Source: an uncultured Rhodospirillales bacterium
Lineage (GTDB): Bacteria > Pseudomonadota > Alphaproteobacteria > Azospirillales > Azospirillaceae
Reading direction: 5' to 3'
NCBI GenBank assembly: GCA_903927615.1
Contig: CAIYNU010000077.1
Span: forward strand, 27,709-91,708
DNA length: 64,000 nucleotides
Both the position numbers and the translations under genes were made by a program. The notes below the pieces were generated by a model. It worked only from the letters and a program-made list of their open reading frames with translations. It was not told the DNA's origin and searched no databases. Below are positions 38,791-49,565 of the stretch, piece by piece. The stretch's first letter is position 1; every line of letters begins with the position of its first letter.

Positions 38791-40083
38791 GTGTATCCGT
38801 CGATGTCCATCCTTAGTCTTGTCTTCGGCCGCAAAATGGCCGGTTCCCGCCTTTTTCCTGGCGCCGCCACCACCTCTGCGGCATGCCTGACGGCGTTGCT
38901 GCTCTCCAGCCCGGCCGAAGCCCGCTATTCCTCCATCGTGGTCGATGTCCAGACCGGGGCAGTGCTCGAGGCCGATAACCCCGACGCCCGCAATTACCCG
39001 GCATCACTCACCAAGATGATGACGCTGTACCTCACTTTCGAGGCCTTGGACCGTAAACGCCTGACTCTCGATCAGGAGATGACGGTGTCCCAACACGCCG
39101 CCAACCAAGCCCCTTCCAAGCTTGGCCTGAGGCCCGGCGAGACCATCCGGGTCGAGGATGCCATTCTGTCCGTCGTCACCAAATCGGCCAATGACATCGC
39201 GGTGGTGCTGGCCGAGACGCTGGGCGGCAGTGAGGCGGCATTTGCCATCGAGATGACCAAAAAGGCGCATGCCCTGGGCATGGCGCACACCAATTTCCAT
39301 AACGCGTCGGGTCTGCCCGACGACCTTCAGACATCGACCCCCCGCGACATGGCCACCCTGGGTCAGGCGCTGATTGAAGACTGGCCCCAATATTACCATT
39401 ATTTCAGCCGGACATCGTTCACCTACAATGGCGAAACCATTGCCAACCATAACCACCTGATGTCTCGCTATCCCGGAATGGATGGCATCAAGACCGGTTT
39501 TATCAACAAGTCCGGCTTCAATCTCGTGGCTTCGGCCGTCCGCAACAACCACCGCCTGGTGGCGGCGGTGTTCGGCGGCCCCACCCATCAGGCCCGGGAC
39601 GCCCACATGGCGGCCCTCCTTGACGCCGCCTTTCAGCGCATCGCCGAAGGCAAGGCGCCACCACCGGCGGTCGCCCGCACCAATACCGCCCCCGAAGCGG
39701 TCGCCGAGGCCGCCTCCGCCACCGCCGACCCGCCCAAGACCGAAGGCGGCGCGCTCGGCGACCAGGATGACCAACCGGAGCTTCCCGTCCCGGCGGTCAA
39801 GACTCTGGGCCACAACAGGCATGCCGCAACCCGACAGGGCCGCTGGGCGGTCCAATTGGGGGCCTTCCCGACCCAGGCCGCCGGCCGTCACGCCCTGGAT
39901 CAGGCGTCCCGCCACATCCCTTCCGGTGTCGGACACCCCACCACCGCCCTGCATGCCACCCGGTCTCACCGGCACAAGGCGTTCCGGGCCTTGCTGGTGG
40001 GCTTCACCAGCGAACAGGCGGCCCACCTTACGTGCGGCAGGATCAAGAAGGCACACGCCTGCTCGGTGGTCAGGGAACATTGA
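38791..40083 (+). CDS. D-alanyl-D-alanine carboxypeptidase (DacF/PBP5 type) with C-terminal SPOR domain
   Basis: The enzyme trims D-Ala from peptidoglycan pentapeptides in the periplasm. The 430-residue protein has a signal sequence (cleavage near AEA-RYS) and the three penicillin-binding motifs: SLTK at 72-75, SAN at 132-134 and KTG at 234-236. A Pro/Ala-rich linker (~285-340) leads to a SPOR domain (WAVQLGAFPTQAAGRHAL...VGFTSEQAAH), which would localise it to septal glycan. GTG at 38791 has GGGGAG upstream; ATG at 38803 is an alternative. The DUF3108 gene starts 17 bases later. Confidence 0.93.
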   Translation: MYPSMSILSLVFGRKMAGSRLFPGAATTSAACLTALLLSSPAEARYSSIVVDVQTGAVLEADNPDARNYPASLTKMMTLYLTFEALDRKRLTLDQEMTVSQHAANQAPSKLGLRPGETIRVEDAILSVVTKSANDIAVVLAETLGGSEAAFAIEMTKKAHALGMAHTNFHNASGLPDDLQTSTPRDMATLGQALIEDWPQYYHYFSRTSFTYNGETIANHNHLMSRYPGMDGIKTGFINKSGFNLVASAVRNNHRLVAAVFGGPTHQARDAHMAALLDAAFQRIAEGKAPPPAVARTNTAPEAVAEAASATADPPKTEGGALGDQDDQPELPVPAVKTLGHNRHAATRQGRWAVQLGAFPTQAAGRHALDQASRHIPSGVGHPTTALHATRSHRHKAFRALLVGFTSEQAAHLTCGRIKKAHACSVVREH

Positions 40084-40100
40084 TTTCGGCGCCCAAAGCA

Positions 40101-40952
40101 ATGGCAACTTGGGTCTCCTGGTCTTCGGCACGCGCCCTACTGGCGGGAGTGACCTTCGTCGTGGTCGGACTGGCGCCGGCCCCGGCCACCGAGCGTCAGG
40201 AACTGGCTTACACCGTCTATTTCGGCCCCTTCCCGGCCCTCGACGTCACCACCGACATTGAGGCCGGCCTGATGTCGTCGAAGCATTACCGGGTCGAAGC
40301 GACGGTCGCGCCCCAGGCCTGGATTGCCTGGGCGCTCCCCTGGCAAGCCCGCTCCGAGGCCGAGGGCCGCCAATTGTCCGATGGAACCCTCCGGCCCGAG
40401 GAGTATCAGGCCTCCGCCCGATGGGGCGTGCGGGTTCGCAAAACCTCACTGAGCTTCACCGCCGGTGGTGTCCACGTCGCCATCGACCCGCCGAACGACA
40501 CTGAGGGACGCGAGCCGGTCCCGTCCGAACGGGTCGCCGACAGCCTGGATCCGGTCAGCGCGGTCCTGTCGCTGCTGATGGCGGTGGCCGAGGGTCGCGG
40601 CTGCCCGCCACGGCTGCCGGTGTTCGATGGCCGCCGCCGCTTCGACCTGACCACCGAGGCCCTGGCCGACACCGTCATGCCTCCCAGCCACGCCAGCGTC
40701 TATGCCGGGCCGGTGACGGCGTGCCGCCTGCACTTCCGGTCCCTCGCCGGTGGCTGGCGGGATGGCGAGCGGGCTCGTTTCTGGCAAACCGACCAACCCG
40801 GTGCCGAACGCCCCCCCATCGACTTGTGGCTGGCCCGGCTCCACGAAAATGAACCGCCGGTGCCGGTCTACGTGACCGGTGGCAGTATGCTTGGCTGGGT
40901 CACGGTCTACCTGTCGTCCTATGCCTTCGCACCCGCCCCGGACGCCCCGTGA
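40101..40952 (+). CDS. Secreted DUF3108 domain protein
   Basis: The protein has 283 residues from the ATG at 40101. Hydrophobic residues 8-30 form a signal peptide. The mature part begins ELAYTVYFGPFPALDVTTDIEAG and includes DFGRRRFDLTTEA-like and GRDGERARFW-like strands (FDGRRRFDLTTEA, GGWRDGERARFWQTD), the beta-rich repeat pattern of DUF3108 periplasmic proteins. Function is unknown. It follows dacF closely in the same direction, which suggests an envelope role. gph is convergent. Confidence 0.75.
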   Translation: MATWVSWSSARALLAGVTFVVVGLAPAPATERQELAYTVYFGPFPALDVTTDIEAGLMSSKHYRVEATVAPQAWIAWALPWQARSEAEGRQLSDGTLRPEEYQASARWGVRVRKTSLSFTAGGVHVAIDPPNDTEGREPVPSERVADSLDPVSAVLSLLMAVAEGRGCPPRLPVFDGRRRFDLTTEALADTVMPPSHASVYAGPVTACRLHFRSLAGGWRDGERARFWQTDQPGAERPPIDLWLARLHENEPPVPVYVTGGSMLGWVTVYLSSYAFAPAPDAP

Positions 40953-40987
40953 GTCGGAACGGCGCACCCGGCGTTTGACGCATGGGT

Positions 40988-41698
40988 TCAGGGCAACCGG
41001 TCCAACGCCTCGCGCAACTGGCTGAAATGATGAATCACCCCATCGGCGCCCAGTTCGACCGCCGGCACCCGGGAATACCCATAGCTCACCGCCACCACCG
41101 GCATGCCGGCGGCCCGGGCCGACAGCACGTCGTTACGACCGTCCCCCACCATCACCGCCCGGGCCGCCACTTCAGCCGGAGGTAATCCCAGGCGATCCAA
41201 CGCCCACACCAAGGGCGCCGGGTCCGGTTTGCGCACCGCCAGCGTATCGCCGCCACAAACCGCCCCGAAATAGCGGGCCAGATTCAAGGCCGGCAGCACC
41301 CCGGCCACCACCCGCATCGGCTTGTTGGTACACAGACCCAAGCGGATGCCCGCCGAACCCAACGCCTTCAGGGTCTCGTGAACACCGGGATAAACGCACC
41401 CGGGCGACACCGGATGCGCGGCGTAAAGATCTATATACCGTCGGACGGTCCCGGCCAGGCGGTCTTCCGGTAACGCCGCTCCGGTCGCGGCAAACGCCCG
41501 CCGCACCAACTCGGTGGAGCCATCACCAATCATGACGCGAATCGCCCCGGCGGTCAGGGGCGGCCGATCCGCCTCGGCCAGAAGCTGGTTAAGCGCACCC
41601 CCAATGTCGGGTGCGCTGTCGATCAGCGTACCGTCCAGGTCAAAGACGATAGCCGCCACCGGCAGACGGCGGACGGTGGGCGAGGAGCGATCAGGCAT
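40988..41698 (-). CDS. gph: Phosphoglycolate phosphatase (HAD family)
   Basis: The enzyme dephosphorylates 2-phosphoglycolate, made by Rubisco oxygenation or DNA repair. The 236-residue protein has the HAD motifs in order: VFDLDGTLIDSAPDI (nucleophile Asp), LCTNKP (motif II Thr), KPDPAP (motif III Lys) and VGDGRNDVLSARAAG (motif IV Asp pair). GYG-type residues near the end fit Gph rather than other HADs. It is divergent from glmU. Confidence 0.9.
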   Translation of the reverse strand: MPDRSSPTVRRLPVAAIVFDLDGTLIDSAPDIGGALNQLLAEADRPPLTAGAIRVMIGDGSTELVRRAFAATGAALPEDRLAGTVRRYIDLYAAHPVSPGCVYPGVHETLKALGSAGIRLGLCTNKPMRVVAGVLPALNLARYFGAVCGGDTLAVRKPDPAPLVWALDRLGLPPAEVAARAVMVGDGRNDVLSARAAGMPVVAVSYGYSRVPAVELGADGVIHHFSQLREALDRLP

Positions 41699-41790
41699 AA
41701 TCTACGATCTCTTGGGGCAATTCGTGATTGGGCGAGGGGCGGCACCTGTGGCATAAGGCTTCGCACCCATTTATAGACCAGAGTCGCCGA

Positions 41791-43119
41791 ATGACCGAGT
41801 CTTCCGTTGCCTGCGTAATCCTTGCCGCCGGCAAGGGCACCCGCATGAAGTCCGACCTGCCCAAGGTCCTGCATCCCCTCGCCGGCCGGTCGATGATCGG
41901 TCACGTTCTTGACGCGGTGGCGACGCTGGCACCCGCGCGGGTCGTGGTGGTGGTCGGCCCCGGGATGGAGGACGTGACGGCGGCGGTGGCGCCGGTGCCG
42001 ACCGTGATCCAAACCCGCCAACGGGGCACCGCGGACGCCGTGCGCGCGGCAATGCCGGTGCTGTCGGGCTTTGCCGGTGACGTGCTGGTGCTGTACGGCG
42101 ACACGCCGCTGGTGACGGCGGACACCCTGGCCCGAATGGTCGCGGCGCGGCGCGCAGCCACCGACCCGGCGGTGGTGGTGTTGGGGATGCGGCCATCCGA
42201 CCCCGGGGCCTACGGCCGGTTGATCGTCACCGACGGCACCTTGGACCGCATCGTTGAGTATCTGGATGCAACTCCTGACGAGCGGGCGGAAACCCTCTGC
42301 AATGCCGGCCTGATGGCCTTTGACGGCCGCCGCCTGCCGGAGTTGCTCGACCAGATCGGCAACGCCAACCAGAAACAGGAATATTACCTGACCGACGTGG
42401 TTGAGATCGCCCGCAGCCGGGGTTATCCGTGCTCGGTGGTCGAGGCTCCGGTGGATGAGGTGCTGGGGGTCAATGCCCGGACTGAACTGGCCGAAGCCGA
42501 GCACCTGATGCAGCAGCGGTTGCGCCGGGCCGCCATGAATAACGGCGCCACCCTCACCGATCCCGCCAGCGTCTTCTTTTCCACCGACACCCGGTTGGGC
42601 CGGGATGTGACGGTCGGCCCCGGCGTGGTCTTCGCGCCCGGCGTCACCGTCGGCGATCGGGTCGAGATTCGGGCGTTTTGCCACCTGGAACAGGTTCGGG
42701 TGGCCGACGGGGCGGTGATCGGCCCCTTCGCCCGGCTGCGACCGGGCACCCTGGTCGGCCCCGGGGCCCACATCGGAAACTTCGTCGAGGTCAAAAACGC
42801 CGACATCGCGGCCGGAGCCAAGGTCAACCATCTGACCTATATCGGCGATGCGGTGATCGGGGCCAAGGCCAATATCGGCGCCGGGACCATCACCTGCAAC
42901 TATGACGGCTTCGCCAAACACAAGACCGAAATCGGCGCAGGAGCCTTCATCGGTTCCAACGCCTCGCTGGTGGCGCCGGTCAAGATCGGTGATGGTGCCA
43001 TCGTCGGCGCCGGCAGCGTCGTCACCCTCGACGTGGAGGCCGACGCCCTCGCGGTGGCCCGCGGACGACAGCAAGCCTTTCCCGGCTGGGCCGCCCGCTT
43101 CCGCAAACACAAGCGTTAA
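41791..43119 (+). CDS. glmU: Bifunctional UDP-GlcNAc pyrophosphorylase / GlcN-1-P acetyltransferase
   Basis: GlmU makes UDP-N-acetylglucosamine, the precursor of peptidoglycan and lipid A. The 442-residue protein starts MTESSVACVILAAGKGTRM, the uridylyltransferase signature, followed by SDLPKVLHPLAG. The C-terminal half has left-handed beta-helix repeats (VTVGPGVVFAPGVTVGDRVEI..., AHIGNFVEVKNADI, GAKVNHLTYIGDAVIGAKANIGAGTITCNYDG) ending in GAGSVVTLDVEADALAVARG. It lies just before glmS, so two consecutive steps of the pathway are together. Confidence 0.97.
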   Translation: MTESSVACVILAAGKGTRMKSDLPKVLHPLAGRSMIGHVLDAVATLAPARVVVVVGPGMEDVTAAVAPVPTVIQTRQRGTADAVRAAMPVLSGFAGDVLVLYGDTPLVTADTLARMVAARRAATDPAVVVLGMRPSDPGAYGRLIVTDGTLDRIVEYLDATPDERAETLCNAGLMAFDGRRLPELLDQIGNANQKQEYYLTDVVEIARSRGYPCSVVEAPVDEVLGVNARTELAEAEHLMQQRLRRAAMNNGATLTDPASVFFSTDTRLGRDVTVGPGVVFAPGVTVGDRVEIRAFCHLEQVRVADGAVIGPFARLRPGTLVGPGAHIGNFVEVKNADIAAGAKVNHLTYIGDAVIGAKANIGAGTITCNYDGFAKHKTEIGAGAFIGSNASLVAPVKIGDGAIVGAGSVVTLDVEADALAVARGRQQAFPGWAARFRKHKR

Positions 43120-43180
43120 GTCAACCGGCGTCAAGTCCGTCTTTTTTGCCCCCCCCTTTCGGCAATCAGGTTTTCTCACC

Positions 43181-45004
<1,824 letters not shown>

Positions 45005-45352
45005 CGGCAGCCTCAGCGATGATCGACGGGGGCCTGATCAGGGACCGGACAGTTCACGATCAGGCCGCTCCCGATCGGCCGGTTTCCCCGGATCGGCACG
45101 GGAAGAACACCGACGGGCGGAAAAAGATATGGAAAATGTGACCTTTTTTGATTATAGCGTGTGAACACCTAACGAGTAAAAAAGATGACGTATGGGGACT
45201 GGGAACACCCTGCCCGCCGGCGGGGAAAGACCGGCAACAGGCCCAACGGTCGAACCGGGACGGTCGGGCGCTCACAGGCAGCCGGGGCGTGTTAAGCAGA
45301 GCACAGTAGCTACTCCTATCAGTGCACCATCTTACTGATCCACGAGGGTCCC
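45005..45352. other. Intergenic region before the DUF805-LepB gene
   Basis: About 350 bases with no gene seen. The right half becomes AT-rich (45121-45180), marking the start of the AT-richer unit that follows. No clear terminator or promoter was found. Confidence 0.5.
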
Positions 45353-46441
45353 ATGACAACGAATAACGTGACGCCATCCGTAAGTTTCGTCGAAGCCATC
45401 AAAATATGTATTAAAAAGTTTTTTATATTCAATGGACGAGCCTCACGAAAAGAATATTGGTACTTTTGGATATTCTGCACAGTTCTTATATCAATCGCAA
45501 GCTCTATTACATTTTTACAAACGCCATCCTATTTAATAACGATTTTGACGCTGATTCCTTTGACCGCCGCGGCCACCCGACGGCTTCATGATATTGGGAA
45601 GTCGGGATGGTGGAATCTTATTTCTCTTACCGGCATCGGCATCTTCATATTGCTATATTGGCTATGCCAGAAGCCAAAAGACGAGCATAATAAATATGCT
45701 GATAACGTCGACGGCAGCTCGACGATCACCAAGCTGTCCGTGATCACCTTATTTATCTTATTTTTTGAAATCATCTTTTCCTTTAAGCCATACGATATTC
45801 CATCAGGCTCGATGGTCCCGACGTTATTGATCGGAGATAATGTTTTCGTCTCGAAGCTTTCTTATGGCCTGAGTAAGTACACCATCGCCGAAGGGCTGCC
45901 ATTATTTGATGGCCGGATATTTGGTTCACCACCCCAACGCGGCGATGTCGCCGTCTTTAAGCTGCCCCGGGACAACCGGACTGATTACGTCAAACGAATC
46001 GTCGGTTTACCGGGAGACCGAATCCAGATGATTGGCGGCGTCCTGAACATCAATGGTGAACCGGTTAAACTCCAGCGGATTGATGACGTCATCGGACCGG
46101 ACCACCTGGGCCACCCCAGTCATCTTGCCCAATTTCTGGAGCTATTACCCAGCGGGAAAGTGTACCATATTTGCCAGGAAAACAACTCCGGGCCATTCAA
46201 TAACACGCCCCTTTATGTGGTGCCTCCCCATCAATATTTCGTGCTGGGGGACAATCGCGACAACTCAAGTGACAGCCGCGTGGCCATGTCCAGTGGCGGT
46301 GTTGGCTTCGTCCCCGAGGAAAACCTGATCGGCCGCGTCGATGTTATTTTCCTCTCCCTTGCTGACGGGGCAAAAATCTGGACGTTCTGGCGCTGGCCGT
46401 TCGACCTTCGCGTGACTCGGCTATTCCAGACCGTCAATTGA
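45353..46441 (+). CDS. DUF805 - signal peptidase I fusion protein
   Basis: The 362-residue protein starts with a DUF805 module: FFIFNGRASRKEYWYFWIF (23-41), two membrane helices, and RRLHDIGKSGWWNL (76-89). A third helix (~128-144) leads into a type I signal peptidase: DIPSGSMVPTLLIGDNVFVSKLS with catalytic Ser153, DYVKRIVGLPGD with catalytic Lys214, and VLGDNRDNSSDSR (297-309). It should cut secretory leader peptides on the periplasmic side. DUF805 fused to LepB is unusual. The gene is AT-richer than its neighbours (21 G/C of 60 at 45421-45480). The Ser/Thr kinase gene starts 10 bases downstream. A separate housekeeping lepB is presumably elsewhere. Confidence 0.93.
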   Translation: MTTNNVTPSVSFVEAIKICIKKFFIFNGRASRKEYWYFWIFCTVLISIASSITFLQTPSYLITILTLIPLTAAATRRLHDIGKSGWWNLISLTGIGIFILLYWLCQKPKDEHNKYADNVDGSSTITKLSVITLFILFFEIIFSFKPYDIPSGSMVPTLLIGDNVFVSKLSYGLSKYTIAEGLPLFDGRIFGSPPQRGDVAVFKLPRDNRTDYVKRIVGLPGDRIQMIGGVLNINGEPVKLQRIDDVIGPDHLGHPSHLAQFLELLPSGKVYHICQENNSGPFNNTPLYVVPPHQYFVLGDNRDNSSDSRVAMSSGGVGFVPEENLIGRVDVIFLSLADGAKIWTFWRWPFDLRVTRLFQTVN

Positions 46442-46451
46442 GCGCCGAACC

Positions 46452-48008
46452 ATGACAGACGCGCTTCCGCCCGGCTATCAGCTCCAGATCTACCGGATCG
46501 TGAAGGTTCTGGGTCAAGGTGGCTTCGGCATCACCTATCGGGCCGAAGATACCAAGCATGGCGGCTTCGTCGCGCTCAAAGAGTTTCTGCCGAACCAACT
46601 GGCGCACCGGGAGGGCGTCACGATCCGGCCGAACTCCCAACAAACACGAACGATGTTCGAGACTTATCGTTCCAAGTTCCTGGACGAAGCCACCGCCCTG
46701 CTTCATTTCAGGCACCTGGATAACATCGTCAACATTCAAGCCTTCTTTCAGGCCAACGGCACCGCTTATCTGGTCATGGACTTTATCGCCGGAACCAGTC
46801 TCGCCCAGCATTTACGCGACCTGGGACGGCCGCCCGCCGAGTCCGAGGTCAGGGCGATTGTTCTGCCCTTGCTGGACGACCTCGGCGAGGTCCATGCCGC
46901 GGGATATCTGCATCGGGACATCAAGCCCCAGAATATCCTCATCCGGCCCGATGGCTCGCCGGTGTTGATTGATTTCGGGGCCGCACGACAGGCCGCCGGT
47001 TACGACGACACCGCCAGAACCTTGACCGCCTTTATCAGCGACGGTTACACGCCACCGGAACAATACGTCCGGGACGGCGATCAAGGACCGTGGACCGACC
47101 TCTATGCCTTGGGGGCCGTGGCCTACCGGATGATCACGGGGGGTAAGCCGCCGTCAGCGCCCTCGCGACTGGTGGGAAAGCAGGACTGTTATGTGCCGGC
47201 CCGAGCGGCGACGGACGGGCGGTATTCGGTTCCGCTGCTGACGGCCATTGACTGGGCCTTGGAGCGATATGCCGAGAACCGGCCGCCAACGGCCGCCGCT
47301 TGGAGAGCGGCGTTTGACGGATCCGCCGCCGCGGACGGGATCGCAACGCCACCCCGGGACCCGACGGTTCCGCAGACCCCAACCGATGACTCCATGGCCG
47401 AGACGGTCGCGGGCTTGGCCGGGTCCACCACCGCAACGATGGCGGCGACGGCGGACCGCCGGACCAGGACCGAAGGCACCGGGCGCTCCGCGCGTGACAA
47501 CCCTGACCTGCAACGGTCCGCGGCCGAACAGGATGCTTGGAAGAATGCCCTGATCGATAACACGCGGGATGGCTATCAGAACTATCTCGACGCCTTTCCT
47601 CAAGGGGTTCATCGCGGGGATGCCCAGACGGCGATCGATCGCCTGGAGCAAGCGACCCGCTTGCGGGCGGCCGATGACGCCGCCTGGCAAGCGGCCTTGC
47701 GAGTCAATACCGGTGACAGCTATGCTCACTATCTGTCGGCCTATCACGATGGGTATCATAGTGCCGATGCTCGAATAGCGATCAGCCGGATTGATCATAC
47801 CCAAGCCGGACGTCATTCAGATGATAAAGACCCAGCCACACCCCGGGAAACTCCGCGTAACCAGCCTTCCGTTTGGACGGCGGAGCTGGATAAACTTCGG
47901 CGCAAGTGGAAAAATGCACCGTCGCTTATGGTGCTTATTTGGATTGCCTGTCTGGTCTTGTCATTCTGGTACTGGATTATCAGGCCCCTGATCCCCGCCA
48001 GTCATTAA
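46452..48008 (+). CDS. Membrane-anchored Ser/Thr protein kinase with two C-terminal helical repeats
   Basis: The 518-residue protein has an N-terminal kinase domain (~8-285): glycine loop GQGGFGITYRAED, Lys43 in VALKEFLP, HRDIKPQN at 154-161, and DFG at 174-176. After a low-complexity linker come two related 35-40-residue repeats (DAWKNALIDNTRDGYQNYLDAFPQGVH and AAWQAALRVNTGDSYAHYLSAYHDGYH). A single membrane helix lies at ~488-508 with a short external tail. Repeats of this W-x-Y-L-P-G-H type occur near protease and kinase signalling domains, as I recall. The kinase and the upstream DUF805-LepB gene look like one operon. Targets are unknown. Confidence 0.93.
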   Translation: MTDALPPGYQLQIYRIVKVLGQGGFGITYRAEDTKHGGFVALKEFLPNQLAHREGVTIRPNSQQTRTMFETYRSKFLDEATALLHFRHLDNIVNIQAFFQANGTAYLVMDFIAGTSLAQHLRDLGRPPAESEVRAIVLPLLDDLGEVHAAGYLHRDIKPQNILIRPDGSPVLIDFGAARQAAGYDDTARTLTAFISDGYTPPEQYVRDGDQGPWTDLYALGAVAYRMITGGKPPSAPSRLVGKQDCYVPARAATDGRYSVPLLTAIDWALERYAENRPPTAAAWRAAFDGSAAADGIATPPRDPTVPQTPTDDSMAETVAGLAGSTTATMAATADRRTRTEGTGRSARDNPDLQRSAAEQDAWKNALIDNTRDGYQNYLDAFPQGVHRGDAQTAIDRLEQATRLRAADDAAWQAALRVNTGDSYAHYLSAYHDGYHSADARIAISRIDHTQAGRHSDDKDPATPRETPRNQPSVWTAELDKLRRKWKNAPSLMVLIWIACLVLSFWYWIIRPLIPASH

Positions 48009-48256
48009 CGCCGCAACCGGGGCCGCGTCATCATCTTCACATAACGCCAGGCAAAACCGACCAAGCTGACCCATCGTCGCGCGGTGGCTACGGTGGTTGG
48101 CGGCCAAGACCGCCGCTGGGGCAACCGGCCACCGTCCGGGCCGGTGACGTCCGGGTCGGTGATTGACTCGCCCGCCGAAACGTGACAATGATTCTGTGTA
48201 AAATGGGTTTATTGCACACAACGGTTTGCGTATTATTTTGTGAAAGGACGCCCCCA

Positions 48257-49549
48257 ATGGCTGGACCCTGGAAGAACCCCGAGACCATCGTCTTGCATGC
48301 CGGTCACCGCCGCGATTCTGCCACCAATGCGGTGGCGGTGCCGATTTATCAGACGACGTCGTACCAATTCGATGACACCGAGCATGCCAGCCGCCTGTTC
48401 GCGCTGCAAGAGTTGGGGAACATTTACACCCGCATCATGAACCCGACCACCGCGGTCCTGGAGGCTCGGGTGGCCGCGCTCGAGGGCGGCGTGGCCGCCC
48501 TGGCGGTATCGTCGGGCCAGGCCGCGGAGTTCGTGGCGATCCAGAACATCACTCATGTCGGCGACAACATCGTCAGTTCCACCGACCTTTATGGCGGAAC
48601 CTGGAATCTGTTCGCCAACACCTTCAAGACCATGGGCATCGACGTGCGCTTCGTCGATCCGGCCGACCCCGAAGCCTTCGTCCGCGCCTCGGACGCCCGC
48701 ACCCGGGCCTGGTTTGCCGAGACCCTGCCCAATCCCAAGCTCCAGGTCTTCCCCATCGCCGAAGTGGCGGCACTGGGACGCGCACTGGGCATTCCGCTGA
48801 TCGTGGACAACACTGCGGCACCGATTCTGGCCCGGCCCCTGGATCTTGGCGCGGCGGTGGTGGTCCATTCCACCACCAAGTATATCGGCGGTCACGGAAC
48901 GTCGATTGGCGGCATCATCGTTGATGGCGGCACGTTCGATTGGGCGGCTTACCCGGACCGCTTCCCCAGTCTGACCCAACCCGACCCGAGCTACCATGGT
49001 GCGGTGTGGACCGAAGCGGTCAAGCCGCTTGGCCCGATCGCCTATATCCTCAAGGCCCGGGTCACGCTGTTGCGCGACGTGGGCACCGCACTCAGCCCGT
49101 TCAATGCCTTCCAGTTCATCCAAGGATTGGAAACGCTGCCGCTCCGCATTCGCGCCCACAGCACCAACACCCAGGCGGTGGTGGATTATCTGGCCAAGCA
49201 CCCCAAAGTAACGCGCGTCATCCACCCGTCACAACAGAGCGGGGAATACCGCCGCCGGGCCGATGCCGTGCTCAAGGGCGGCTATGGCGGTCTTGCCGGC
49301 TTCGAACTGGCGGGCGGTGCGGACGCCGGGCGCCGTTTCATCAACGCCCTGGAATTGTTCTACCATGTGGCCAATATCGGGGACGCCCGCAGCCTGGCGA
49401 TTCACCCGGCGTCAACCACGCACTCCCAGTTGTCCCCGGAAGACCAATTGCGCACCGGCGTTACCGGCGGCTATGTCCGGCTCTCGGTAGGCATCGAACA
49501 CATCGACGACATCCTGGCCGACCTGGACCAGGCCCTGACCAAGGCGTGA
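48257..49549 (+). CDS. metY: O-acetylhomoserine aminocarboxypropyltransferase (sulfhydrylase)
   Basis: The enzyme makes homocysteine from O-acetylhomoserine and sulfide. The 430-residue protein starts MAGPWKNPETIVLHAG at 48257, behind AAAGGACG. NAVAVPIYQTTSYQFDD, YTRIMNPTTAVLEARVAALEGG and VVHSTTKYIGGHGTSIGG, with the PLP-binding Lys, are typical of the Cys/Met-metabolism PLP enzymes, and the overall length fits MetY rather than MetB. The gap before it (48009-48256) holds its leader. A SAM-II riboswitch was considered there but not supported. Confidence 0.94.
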   Translation: MAGPWKNPETIVLHAGHRRDSATNAVAVPIYQTTSYQFDDTEHASRLFALQELGNIYTRIMNPTTAVLEARVAALEGGVAALAVSSGQAAEFVAIQNITHVGDNIVSSTDLYGGTWNLFANTFKTMGIDVRFVDPADPEAFVRASDARTRAWFAETLPNPKLQVFPIAEVAALGRALGIPLIVDNTAAPILARPLDLGAAVVVHSTTKYIGGHGTSIGGIIVDGGTFDWAAYPDRFPSLTQPDPSYHGAVWTEAVKPLGPIAYILKARVTLLRDVGTALSPFNAFQFIQGLETLPLRIRAHSTNTQAVVDYLAKHPKVTRVIHPSQQSGEYRRRADAVLKGGYGGLAGFELAGGADAGRRFINALELFYHVANIGDARSLAIHPASTTHSQLSPEDQLRTGVTGGYVRLSVGIEHIDDILADLDQALTKA

Positions 49550-49565
49550 CGATCCGGGGGCGTGT

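Noticed and set aside
48190..48256. SAM-II riboswitch in the metY leader
   Set aside because: A GTGT/ACAC stem with a loop ending in TATTGCA resembles SAM-II, but the expected CC/GG pairing with the ribosome site and the downstream GCTAAA motif are missing, so the resemblance looks accidental.
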